A stretch of 49,856 nucleotides of DNA from a bacterium ADurb.Bin236 (GTDB lineage Bacteria > UBP15 > UBA6099), in NCBI GenBank assembly GCA_002069885.1, contig MWCD01000027.1:1-49856 (forward strand), read 5' to 3'. Both the position numbers and the translations under genes were made by a program. The notes beneath the pieces are model-generated. The model saw only the letters and a program-made list of their open reading frames with translations. It searched no databases and was not told where the DNA came from. This document shows, in pieces, positions 42,847 to 49,856 of the stretch; position 1 is the stretch's first letter; each line of letters opens with the position of its first letter.

Positions 42847-42874
42847 TAGCGGAAAACCGCTATTGATATATAAT
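42847..42874 (+). promoter_or_regulatory. Palindrome plus -10 box between the divergent phosphoesterase genes
   Basis: A perfect hairpin TAGCGG-AAAA-CCGCTA (42847-42862) ends six bases before a perfect TATAAT (42869-42874), where a -35 box would normally be. No good -35 hexamer is seen, which may mean that an activator binds the palindrome. It precedes the phosphoesterase starting at 42921. Confidence 0.4.
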
Positions 42875-42920
42875 AAAAGCCATTGGTCGGCTGGTCGGCA
42901 TCAAATCGGGAGGATGGCAA

Positions 42921-44177
42921 ATGAACGGACTGAGAACAAAAATCATGGGAGCAAGAGCGGGTGCGGGGATGGTCGCGTTTTTTCTGATATTCGCAATCTG
43001 CGTAGCTTGCGCCGGCCCGGCGGGAACCGCTCCGTCCTCCAGACCTGAGAGAATCATTCTCAATCCCACACAGAACCCCTCCACCTCAATGGCCGTCACA
43101 TGGAGAACGACCGATGCGGTGAAAAAACCTCAGGCGCAGATCGCCGTGGCGTCTGCCTCTCCCGATTTTATTGACGACGCGGTTTCGGCTCCCGCAAAAA
43201 CAGAGACCATCAAGATCGACGGCGTGAATCCCGTCTATTACCATTCTTTTGTTTTTGAATCCTTGAAACCCTCCACGCTATACGCCTACAGAGTGGGAAG
43301 CCCGGCGGGATGGAGCGAATGGAACCACTTCCGGACTGCCTCTGAATCAGCCGAGCCGTTCTCGTTCGTTTATCTTGGCGATCCGCAGAACGAAATCGAA
43401 TCCATGTGTTCGCGGGTGTTCCGGAAGGCGCAGATGAAAGCGCCCGACGCGGCCTTCTGGCTGTTCGTCGGCGACATCGTCAACAACGGGGAAAACGACG
43501 ATGAGTGGCGCGAATTCTACGACGCCGTCGGCTGGATTCCTCGCTCAATCCCCATGATATTGCTTCCGGGCAACCACGAATACAAAAAAACGGCGGGCGT
43601 CTCCGAGGGCCTCACCTACCTCTGGCGGCCCCAGTTCACTTTCCCGGAGAACGGCCCGGCGGGCTTGAATGAACTCAAGGAAGCTTCTTACTTCATCGAC
43701 TATCAAGGCGCTCTTTTCGTTACGCTGAACGGCAACGAACGCCTTGAGGAACAAGCGAAATGGCTTAAAAAAGTCCTCGCCGACAACCCCCGCAAATGGA
43801 CCATCGTCTCAATCCACCAGCCGTTCTACTCCACCGCCGGAAACCGCGACAACCCTTACCACAAGATGCTGTTCACAGACATTTTTGACAAATACGGCGT
43901 CGACCTCGTCCTTCAGGGACACGACCACACATACGGAAGGACTCACAGAGTTTTCAAAGATAAAAAACGCAAGGACAAAGGCTCTGTGTACGTCGTCACC
44001 GTGACAGGCCCGAAACAGTACAAACCAAGCGAACTGTACAAAGACCTGATGGCTAAAACGGGAACGCAGACACAACTGTTCCAAGTCATAAGAATCGACG
44101 GGGATAAGCTTGCTTACGAGTCCTACGCTGTGACCGGGGAGCTATTCGACTCTTTCGAACTTGCGAAAACAAACTGA
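42921..44177 (+). CDS. Purple-acid-phosphatase-like metallophosphoesterase, exported
   Basis: 418 residues. The signal segment (VAFFLIFAICVACAGP) may end in a lipobox-type cysteine. Residues ~40-140 form a fibronectin-like domain typical of purple acid phosphatases (PERIILNPTQNPSTSMAVTWRT, STLYAYRVGSP). The catalytic part has FSFVYLGDPQ, FVGDIVNNGENDDEW, LLPGNHEY, VSIHQPFYS and VLQGHDHTYGRTH, giving the full two-metal set. It should hydrolyse phosphomonoesters outside the cytosol. GGGAGG precedes the ATG. It converges with the HD-GYP gene, four bases apart. Confidence 0.92.
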   Translation: MNGLRTKIMGARAGAGMVAFFLIFAICVACAGPAGTAPSSRPERIILNPTQNPSTSMAVTWRTTDAVKKPQAQIAVASASPDFIDDAVSAPAKTETIKIDGVNPVYYHSFVFESLKPSTLYAYRVGSPAGWSEWNHFRTASESAEPFSFVYLGDPQNEIESMCSRVFRKAQMKAPDAAFWLFVGDIVNNGENDDEWREFYDAVGWIPRSIPMILLPGNHEYKKTAGVSEGLTYLWRPQFTFPENGPAGLNELKEASYFIDYQGALFVTLNGNERLEEQAKWLKKVLADNPRKWTIVSIHQPFYSTAGNRDNPYHKMLFTDIFDKYGVDLVLQGHDHTYGRTHRVFKDKKRKDKGSVYVVTVTGPKQYKPSELYKDLMAKTGTQTQLFQVIRIDGDKLAYESYAVTGELFDSFELAKTN

Positions 44178-44181
44178 TGAC

Positions 44182-45483
44182 TCACACGAAATAACCCGCG
44201 TTGTCTGGCAGTGAGAGGTCCATGTCCGAGCCGGGAGCCGCAGGGAACGCCGCGGATAGTTTCTCGATAATTTTTATCAGCGGCCTGAGGCGGTTTTCTG
44301 ATGGAAGAACTTCCGCGAGGGCGGCCGGTTCGCTGTTCTTCAACTCGTAAACATTCAATCTTTCGCCTTGTTCGTAAGGGTTCAGGATGGAGAGGAAGGC
44401 GCGGACGGCGTCGCCCGTGAATCCCCTGCCCGCCCCCTGAAGTATCAGCCTTACTACTTTCCCGCGCGTGAACTTCGTCGCGTATTCGTCGTACATGTCG
44501 CACACCGAAAGTATCTGCGCGAACAGGTGAAGGTCTTTTTCTTTTTTTCCGGCGGGATACCCTGAGCCGTCCGCCAGTTCGTGGTGATTTTTTATGATGT
44601 TGCGCGCGAGCGGGCGCTCGTCGTGCAGGATGGCCAGACGGTCTTTTATCACTTTGTTCGACGCGTCCACGTGCGACTTCAACTTTTCGTCTATGCGACC
44701 TTTGACGGAAATGAGAATCTCCGGCTCGTCGAGGAACGCGGCGTCGTGGAAGAGAGCCGCGAAGAATCCGCTGAGGACGAGGCTGAGGTCGCCTTTTTTA
44801 GATTGCTGGATGTCGCCTACGGCGCGTTCCCAGCCGTAGTAGTCGTAATACAGAGGAGGATCGACCTTCGCGCCGCGCGGGCCTGCGAGCCGGCTCATTT
44901 CGTCCTTGCTTTTCGAGCGCCACACTTCTATCGAACCCGCCTCGGACGCCCGCTCGCGGTTCAGCCGCGCCATCGCCGCCAGCCAGTATACCGCCGTGTT
45001 CACAAGATGATCGTAATATGATGAAACCGGCCTGATGTCCGCCGGTCCGACGCTCAATCCTTCAAGTATCTTTTCGTATCCCAGAACCCCTTCGAGCATC
45101 TCCGCCGCGCTCGCCGCCAGCCCCTGCACCTCCGCCTTGTATCCCGGTTTCTCCACCGTGAATATTCCGGTCAGATACCTGTGCATCTGGTTGGCGTAAT
45201 GGGATATCGATTTTGTGGACACATCCAGAAACTCGTCCACGGCGTCGATGTCGCGTGTGACCCGGATGACTTTGTCCCGGTTGACGCCCCAAGAGTCGCA
45301 GAGGTTGCGGACTATGCCGGGAGTGAGAACGCTGCGGGGATCGATAAGTTTTCGTTTCGTTCGCGGGTCCCGCAGAGCGTCAACGCAGTAGTACGGCTCT
45401 TTCGCCGCCGCAAGTATGGATTCTAGGTCGCAAAGCGCGTGCTCTTCAATCACTTCGCTTGCGGATATCGGCGTGTCGCTCAT
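44182..45483 (-). CDS. Divergent HD-GYP-type phosphohydrolase-like protein
   Basis: 433 residues. An HD-GYP-like domain occupies the second half: LFHDAAFLDEPEIL has the HD pair but lacks the usual G-K after it, and NHHELADGSGYPAG carries the HHE-x-DG-x-GYP signature (canonical HHERxDGxGYP). The N-terminal ~200 residues have no recognised domain; MHRYLTGIFTVEKPGYKAEVQ appears helical. HD-GYP proteins hydrolyse cyclic-di-GMP. With altered metal site residues the activity is uncertain and it may be a sensor. It is transcribed alone. Confidence 0.78.
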   Translation of the reverse strand: MSDTPISASEVIEEHALCDLESILAAAKEPYYCVDALRDPRTKRKLIDPRSVLTPGIVRNLCDSWGVNRDKVIRVTRDIDAVDEFLDVSTKSISHYANQMHRYLTGIFTVEKPGYKAEVQGLAASAAEMLEGVLGYEKILEGLSVGPADIRPVSSYYDHLVNTAVYWLAAMARLNRERASEAGSIEVWRSKSKDEMSRLAGPRGAKVDPPLYYDYYGWERAVGDIQQSKKGDLSLVLSGFFAALFHDAAFLDEPEILISVKGRIDEKLKSHVDASNKVIKDRLAILHDERPLARNIIKNHHELADGSGYPAGKKEKDLHLFAQILSVCDMYDEYATKFTRGKVVRLILQGAGRGFTGDAVRAFLSILNPYEQGERLNVYELKNSEPAALAEVLPSENRLRPLIKIIEKLSAAFPAAPGSDMDLSLPDNAGYFV

Positions 45484-45565
45484 CTAAACCCGTTCTCTCT
45501 TTCGTACTAAGACATGATATCGGCGAGCGGGCGGCGCGTCAACGAGCAGCCGCCGGACTCCCCGC

Positions 45566-46906
45566 TCAACCGCCGCCGGATATGTGCGCCGCTCCCACCA
45601 GCATCGACGGCATCTCGTTGCCCGGCTCGCGCCTCATGTCGGACGACATTTCCTCTATCGATTCAAGAAACTCGAATATCTCCCCGCCTATCATCACGTT
45701 TTTCACAGGGTACGCTATCTCGCCGTTCTCTATCCAGAACCCTTGGTCGACCGTGCCGGAAATCTGTCCGGTGACTGAGTGCGGAGCTATCGACGCCATC
45801 AGAATAAACAGGCCCCGCGACATCCCGACGATAATCTCCGCCTCGGTCCTCGCTCCCGGCGCGACGCTTATGTTAGTCGCGGCTATCCCGACATCCGACA
45901 TGTGGGACGAGCGGTGAGCGTGCCCGTTGTTCGGCTCTCCCGCCTTGTTGGCCGTGTATGAATTATGCAGATACTCCGTGAGAACGCCCGAATCTATGAG
46001 AGCGGCCTTTCGGCGCGGAACCCCTTCGCCGTCCGCCGCCGATGAATAAATGCCCGCCTCGAACAGAGGGTCCTCAACAACTGTGAAGAAGGAAGGGGCG
46101 ATGCGTTCTCCCCTGCGGCCCGCCAGAAACGAGCGTTTTCTTTGAATGCTTTCCGCGTCCGCCGCGTCGATCACCCCGCGAACCAAATCAGACGCCGCGT
46201 GCGGCCCCAGCAGCGCCGGATATTTCCCGCCGGGGATTTTTCTCGCGCCGAGCAAAGACACCGCCCGCGTCGCCGCCTCGACCGCCACTTCGCGGGGCGG
46301 CTTCAAGTCCGCCAGACTCCTCCCCAGCGTGTAATCGTAATAAGAGCCCACATCGTCCCCGCGCTTCGCCACGCACACCACCGACAAGCCGACGGAAGAA
46401 TGCTCTTCAGCAACCGCCACCCCCCGCGAGTTGGCGAGCGCCCGCCTTGAGTAACCCGCCCCGGCTGAACATTTCACCACTATGTCCGGCATTATCTCCT
46501 TCGCCGCTTCCACGCATTCCAGACACCAGCCGACAACGCGCGACGGCTCGATTTCAGCGGTGCGCGAATCAAAAAGACCGCGCGGCTCGACAGCCCTTTC
46601 CGGCTCCGGCAGCGCGACGAAATCCGGGTCCGCCTCCGCCTCGCACGCCATCCTCACCGCCTCCGCTCCCGCCTCCCTCGCTTCTTCCGCGCTTAGCCCC
46701 GCGCACCTCGCGAATCCAACTCCGCCCCGGCACATCGCCCTCACGCTGAAACCAGACGAATATTCCACCTCGCACGCCTTCACCGTGTTCTTCTCTATCA
46801 AAGCCGACGCTTCCCGGGAATACACCGCCAGAGTGTCGCAATCGCCCGCGCCTTTTGCCGCGCGCGTCCCCTCAGACGCCAACTCAAGCAATCCATCTTT
46901 ATCCAT
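45566..46906 (-). CDS. pmbA: TldD/PmbA family protein (PmbA/TldE type)
   Basis: 446 residues. DAADAESIQRKRSFLAGRRGERIAP, HNSYTANKAGEPNNGHAHR and TGQISGTVDQGFWIENGEIAYPVKNVMIGG are the landmarks of the TldD/PmbA fold. The metal motif HExxxH of TldD is absent, which is how PmbA/TldE differs. PmbA and TldD form a heterodimeric metalloprotease that degrades unfolded peptides and processes peptide antibiotics; the TldD partner is not in the window. GGAGG lies seven bases before the ATG, and a TATAAT without good -35 (46967-46972, minus strand) is a possible -10. Confidence 0.93.
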   Translation of the reverse strand: MDKDGLLELASEGTRAAKGAGDCDTLAVYSREASALIEKNTVKACEVEYSSGFSVRAMCRGGVGFARCAGLSAEEAREAGAEAVRMACEAEADPDFVALPEPERAVEPRGLFDSRTAEIEPSRVVGWCLECVEAAKEIMPDIVVKCSAGAGYSRRALANSRGVAVAEEHSSVGLSVVCVAKRGDDVGSYYDYTLGRSLADLKPPREVAVEAATRAVSLLGARKIPGGKYPALLGPHAASDLVRGVIDAADAESIQRKRSFLAGRRGERIAPSFFTVVEDPLFEAGIYSSAADGEGVPRRKAALIDSGVLTEYLHNSYTANKAGEPNNGHAHRSSHMSDVGIAATNISVAPGARTEAEIIVGMSRGLFILMASIAPHSVTGQISGTVDQGFWIENGEIAYPVKNVMIGGEIFEFLESIEEMSSDMRREPGNEMPSMLVGAAHISGGG

Positions 46907-47272
46907 AACACCGCCTCCGCGCCGCCGACGAAAACACCGTCCGCGTGCTCCTTCACAAATCGGATTATTATACCGCTTATCAACCCGAAAAAACTATCAA
47001 AAGAGCATTTCACAAAGCAGTTGAAACACCATAACCGTCCATCCCCAACTCCCAAACTTGCCTTTCGCATCCCCCCGTTTGAACCAAACACATAGACAAC
47101 ACCCCTTCCGGAAAACACTCACAAGCTTGCTTCATGCGTGAGACATAGTTTGCCTCGCCCATGCGCCAATCGTGAAAAACAGGGACTGGCAGCGCGCAAC
47201 CCAGCGATGCCTGTACCCGCTTTTCGCCACTCGGAAAACCTACCACTCCACGCCAAATATTGAGCTAATACC

Positions 47273-47291
47273 GCGCGCGAATTCCGCGCGC
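47273..47291. repeat. REP-like hairpin 1
   Basis: GCGCGCG, loop AATTC, CGCGCGC: a perfect seven-pair stem. It is separated by only eight bases from a second hairpin, the twin arrangement typical of REP/BIME elements. Confidence 0.5.
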
Positions 47292-47299
47292 TTTGGTGT

Positions 47300-47317
47300 G
47301 CGGCAATTCATTGCCGC
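47300..47317. repeat. REP-like hairpin 2
   Basis: GCGGCAAT, two bases, ATTGCCGC: a perfect eight-pair stem. Together with the hairpin at 47273-47291 it forms a twin-palindrome unit. Only one copy is present in this window, so repetition in the genome is inferred. Confidence 0.5.
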
Positions 47318-47379
47318 TTTGCCATTCAGGGATTTCATTCCCCCCTCTTCCCTCCCCCCTCCCCCCCATAAAGCTTTCC

Positions 47380-47403
47380 CTTTGTGACTTCGTGACTCCG
47401 TGG
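47380..47403. repeat. Three degenerate octamer repeats at the compositional break
   Basis: CTTTGTGA, CTTCGTGA and CTCCGTGG follow each other without gap (complement: CCACGGAG, TCACGAAG, TCACAAAG). From general experience, intergenic runs of this CACGAAG type occur in genomes of many unrelated bacteria; that is recollection, not a search. The sharp rise in G+C begins directly after them. Confidence 0.55.
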
Positions 47404-47455
47404 ACTTGCAGGAGCGGCGTGGACTAGAATGCGTCGCCCTCGTGAGGCTTCCCCG

Positions 47456-48619
47456 ATGGACATGATCTACCTCGACAACGCGGCCACCTCGTTCCCGAAG
47501 CCCGAGGAGACCTACGTCTTCATGGATCGCTTCTACCGCACCCACGGGGTGAACCCCGGGCGGTCGGGATTCGACCTGTGCATGGAGACGGGCCACCTGG
47601 TGGACGAGACCCGCGCGCTGCTGACCCGCTTCTTCAACGGCACCGACCCCAACCGCCTGGTCTTCGGCTACAACTCCACCGACGCGCTGAACCTCGCGCT
47701 CTTCGGCCTCCTCGCCCCGGGCGACCACGCGATCACGACCACCCTCGAGCACAACGCCGTTTTGCGGCCGCTGTACCACCTGGAAGCCCTGGGCGGCGTC
47801 GCGGTGGACTACGTGAGGTTCGACGGCCGCGGCCTGGTCGATCCCGGCAACATCGAACGCGCCATCCGCCCCAACACGAAGGTGGTGGCCCTCAACCACG
47901 CGTCGAACGTCATCGGCACCGTGCAGCCGGTCGCCGAGATCGGCCGCATCTGCCGCGAGCGCGGGGTGCGGCTGGTCGTCGACGCCTCGCAGACCGCGGG
48001 CAAGATCCCGATCGACGTGCAGGCGATGCACGTCGACGTCCTCTGCTTCACCGGGCACAAGTCGCTGATGGGGCCGATGGGGATCGGGGGCATGTACGTG
48101 CAGGAGGGCGTGGAGATCCGCCACACCCGCGCGGGCGGCACCGGGGTCCGCTCGGCCCACCGGGCGCACCTCGACGAGTACCCGTGGCGGATGGAGTACG
48201 GGACCCCGAACGTCCTCGGCATCGCGGGCCTGAACGCCGGCGTGAAGTGGATCGAAAGCCGGGGGCTCGAGGCGATCGACGCGCACGAGATGCGCCTCAC
48301 CAGGCGGCTGGTCGAAGGGCTGCGCGAGATCCCGGGCGTGAGGCTCTACTGCCAGGACGACCTCGAGAACCACATCGCGGTCGTGCTGTTCAACGTGGAG
48401 GGGTTCGAGGCGGGCAACACCGGGACGATCCTCGACGTCGACCACAACATCGCCTGCCGCACGGGGCTGCACTGCGCCCCGCTCGTGCACGAGCAGATCG
48501 GCACGGCGGCCATCCACGGCGGCGTCCGCTTCGGCATCGGCCCCTTCAATACCGACGCCGACATCGACGCGGCCATCGCGGGCGTCCGGGAGATCGCCGC
48601 CGCGCGCGCAAGGACCTGA
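47456..48619 (+). CDS. Cysteine-desulfurase-family class V aminotransferase
   Basis: 387 residues from ATG 47456 (GAGG eight bases upstream). MIYLDNAATSFPKPEETY is the family start, FTGHKSLMGP contains the PLP lysine, VVDASQTAGKIPID the PLP-binding Asp and Gln, and ACRTGLHCAPLVHE the loop with the catalytic Cys position. This resembles the group of NifS/CsdA-like enzymes annotated as cysteine desulfurase-family proteins, which release sulfur from cysteine. The codons are almost all G/C-ending (GAG, AAG, CTC), unlike genes before 46.9 kb. It is convergent with the following GDPD gene. Confidence 0.92.
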   Translation: MDMIYLDNAATSFPKPEETYVFMDRFYRTHGVNPGRSGFDLCMETGHLVDETRALLTRFFNGTDPNRLVFGYNSTDALNLALFGLLAPGDHAITTTLEHNAVLRPLYHLEALGGVAVDYVRFDGRGLVDPGNIERAIRPNTKVVALNHASNVIGTVQPVAEIGRICRERGVRLVVDASQTAGKIPIDVQAMHVDVLCFTGHKSLMGPMGIGGMYVQEGVEIRHTRAGGTGVRSAHRAHLDEYPWRMEYGTPNVLGIAGLNAGVKWIESRGLEAIDAHEMRLTRRLVEGLREIPGVRLYCQDDLENHIAVVLFNVEGFEAGNTGTILDVDHNIACRTGLHCAPLVHEQIGTAAIHGGVRFGIGPFNTDADIDAAIAGVREIAAARART

Positions 48620-48633
48620 GAGCGGCCACGTGA

Positions 48634-49431
48634 TCATCCGCGCCGAAGGTCCGCGACGATCGCCGCCGCCACGTCGGGCCGGTCGGTGATGATCCCGTCC
48701 ACCCCCCACCCCAGCAAGCGCCGGATCCGGTCGGGCTCGTCCACCACCCACACCTGCACCGCCACGCCGGCGCGATGGGCCGCCCGGACGAAGCGGGGGC
48801 TCACGATCCGGTGGGCCTCGCGCCGCTCGGGCACCTGCAGGGCGCGGTAGGGCACGCCGTCGGAAGGCCAGCGCAGCCACGAGCGGTACAGCGCCATCCG
48901 GACCTCCCACCCCGACGCGCCGGTCGGCACCGCGGGCGCGAGCCGGCGCACCTCGCGGAGCGGCGGCCCATAGAACGAGCCGGTGCAGGCGCGCGAGGGC
49001 GCCGCGGCGGCGAACAGCCGTACCACCGCGCGGGCCAGCTCGAGGTCCGCCTCCTTCAGCTCGACAATCAGGGGCAGGTGGCCGTAGCGGGCCAGCACGT
49101 CGGCGAGCAGCGGCAGCCGCACGCCCCGCCCCCGATAGGGCCAGTCGCCCTGGGGGCCGCGGAAGTGGAAGCCGGCGTCCACGCCGGCCAGGTCGGACGC
49201 GTCGTACGCGCGCAGCGGACCGGTGGCGTCGGTCGTGCGGTCGAGCGTGGCATCGTGGCAGACCACGGGCTGGAGGTCGCGTGTGAGGCGCACGTCCAGC
49301 TCGAGGCCGTCGGCCCCGGCCTCGAGGCCGCGGTCGAAGGCGGCCAGGGTGTTCTCGGGCGCGAGCTTCGCACCGCCGCGATGGGCGAAGACCAGCGGGC
49401 GGGCGGCCGGCGCCGATCTATGGACACTCAC
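48634..49431 (-). CDS. Glycerophosphodiester phosphodiesterase
   Basis: 265 residues, starting at a GTG. FAHRGGAKLAPENTLAAFDRGLEAGADGLELDVRLTRD has the H-R-G...E-N-T and E-x-D metal-binding residues; VVCHDATLDRTTDATG the catalytic His; IVELKEADLELAR and VQVWVVDEPDRIRRLLGWGVDGIITDRPD complete the GDPD barrel. It splits glycerophosphodiesters into glycerol-3-phosphate and an alcohol. No signal peptide, so cytosolic (UgpQ-like). Very high third-position G+C as in its neighbours. Confidence 0.93.
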   Translation of the reverse strand: MSVHRSAPAARPLVFAHRGGAKLAPENTLAAFDRGLEAGADGLELDVRLTRDLQPVVCHDATLDRTTDATGPLRAYDASDLAGVDAGFHFRGPQGDWPYRGRGVRLPLLADVLARYGHLPLIVELKEADLELARAVVRLFAAAAPSRACTGSFYGPPLREVRRLAPAVPTGASGWEVRMALYRSWLRWPSDGVPYRALQVPERREAHRIVSPRFVRAAHRAGVAVQVWVVDEPDRIRRLLGWGVDGIITDRPDVAAAIVADLRRG

Positions 49432-49527
49432 CGCCCTCGATCTTAGCGTGCCGCGGGCGGCCGCTCACGGATCACTCGCTCTTTCCCGCGCGCTGACGCT
49501 GCGCCCTTTCTTGCATACGGCTGGTCC

Positions 49528-49856
49528 ATGTCCAGCCCTGCCACCCTCGGCGAACTTCGCGCGGCGGTCGAGAGCGGCCGCGTCCCCCGGCGCACCGTCC
49601 GTCAGGAGGTGCGCGAGAACCTGATCGGGAAGCTCGCCTCGGGCGAGACCCTCTTCCCTGGCATCGTCGGCTACGACGAGACGGTGATCCCGCAACTGGT
49701 CAACGCGATCCTGTCGAGGCACAACTTCATCCTGCTCGGGTTGCGCGGGCAGGCGAAGAGCCGGATCCTCCGGGCCCTCGCCTCGCTGCTCGACCAGGCG
49801 ATTCCCGTCGTCCCCGGGTGCGAGATCCACGACGACCCGCTCCAGCCGATCTGCTC
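49528..49856 (+). CDS. Magnesium-chelatase-like AAA ATPase, N-terminal fragment
   Basis: About 109 codons, cut by the window edge. [42 protein letters not shown] contains a P-loop of the [10 protein letters not shown] type seen in chelatase/MoxR-like ATPases described as sigma-54-interacting. [12 protein letters not shown] is also conserved there. The ATG at 49528 has no Shine-Dalgarno, and translation may be leaderless. The function (often linked to a VWA-domain partner) cannot be settled with the C-terminus missing. Confidence 0.8.
   Translation, partial: MSSPATLGELRAAVESGRVPRRTVRQEVRENLIGKLASGETLFPGIVGYDETVIPQLVNAILSRHNFILLGLRGQAKSRILRALASLLDQAIPVVPGCEIHDDPLQPIC

Larger units (their letters stand above)
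46907..47455. other. 550-bp intergenic region leading to the compositional break
   Basis: No confident gene. A minus-strand frame (47010-47246) codes for a 78-residue peptide with cysteines that may be a remnant of an interspersed element. From 47273 on come two hairpins, a 30-base pure pyrimidine tract (47338-47367) and three octamer-like units (47380-47403). Base composition jumps near the end of the region. Confidence 0.6.

Noticed and set aside
47010-47246. Minus-strand frame of 78 codons in the 47-kb intergenic region
   Set aside because: It has some protein-like look (a cysteine-bearing peptide) but no ribosome binding site, no recognised family, and it abuts REP-like hairpins; kept only as a possible element remnant.
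47240-48910. Long minus-strand open frame (556 codons) opposite the cysteine-desulfurase-like gene
   Set aside because: It is antisense to a gene with clear PLP motifs; the G+C-rich codons of the real gene remove stop codons on the other strand. The translation is a low-complexity Arg/Ala/Gly/Asp sequence without domain.

Overview
The first ~47.4 kb looks like a chromosome segment of an uncultivated Gram-negative (diderm), flagellated bacterium of moderately high G+C. The grounds are flagellar rod and P-ring genes, lipid A genes lpxD and lpxC, an outer-membrane assembly operon headed by bamA, several lipoproteins with lipobox cysteines, and clear AGGAGG-type ribosome binding sites throughout. 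The phylum cannot be fixed from these genes. There is no rRNA, tRNA, CRISPR array, transposase or phage gene in the window.

Layout. 1-2.7 kb: flagellar operon flgF-flgG-flgA (minus strand, with a readable sigma-70-like promoter). 3.2-6.5 kb: a very large membrane protein with a spermidine-synthase-like methyltransferase domain and TPRs. 6.5-13.1 kb: envelope operon bamA - unknown outer-membrane-like protein - skp - second Skp-like coiled-coil protein - lpxD - lpxC. 13.2-22.6 kb: mixed single genes (flavodoxin-type reductase, pyruvoyl arginine decarboxylase, half-size DMT transporter, acyltransferase-3, winged-helix/ferredoxin fusion, PKD-repeat lipoprotein, M16 peptidase, unknown secreted proteins). 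22.8-29.8 kb: cupin, a membrane-anchored GH2-like protein lacking both catalytic glutamates, a TPR protein, hotdog thioesterase, enoyl-CoA hydratase-like protein, nucleoside phosphorylase and a cold-shock protein with a good terminator. 30-34 kb: aminotransferase, diverging from a two-gene B12-mutase operon (MeaB-type GTPase plus acyl-CoA mutase large subunit) whose active-site residues argue against methylmalonyl-CoA as substrate. 34-37.1 kb: a plus-strand run DUF2752 - SRPBCC - two DUF2007 paralogues - a secreted copper-amine-oxidase-N-like domain fused to an ExbB/TolQ-like channel - an overlapping ExbD/TolR-like partner. I consider this run the most promising undescribed system here. 37.2-46.9 kb: HEAT/XRE/DUF2178 operon with a repeat-containing operator candidate, lipoprotein, polysaccharide flippase, two divergent metallophosphoesterases, a divergent HD-GYP protein and a PmbA-type protein.

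At about 47.40-47.45 kb the sequence changes character. An intergenic region with two REP-like hairpins, a pure pyrimidine tract and three degenerate octamer repeats gives way to visibly much more G+C-rich DNA with G/C at almost every third codon position. That part carries a cysteine-desulfurase-family enzyme, a glycerophosphodiester phosphodiesterase and the start of a magnesium-chelatase-like AAA ATPase. This is either an assembly chimera joined through a widespread repeat or a foreign insertion; I favour the chimera.

All product names come from reading motifs by eye. Promoters were found by matching hexamers and spacing by hand, so they are candidates only.
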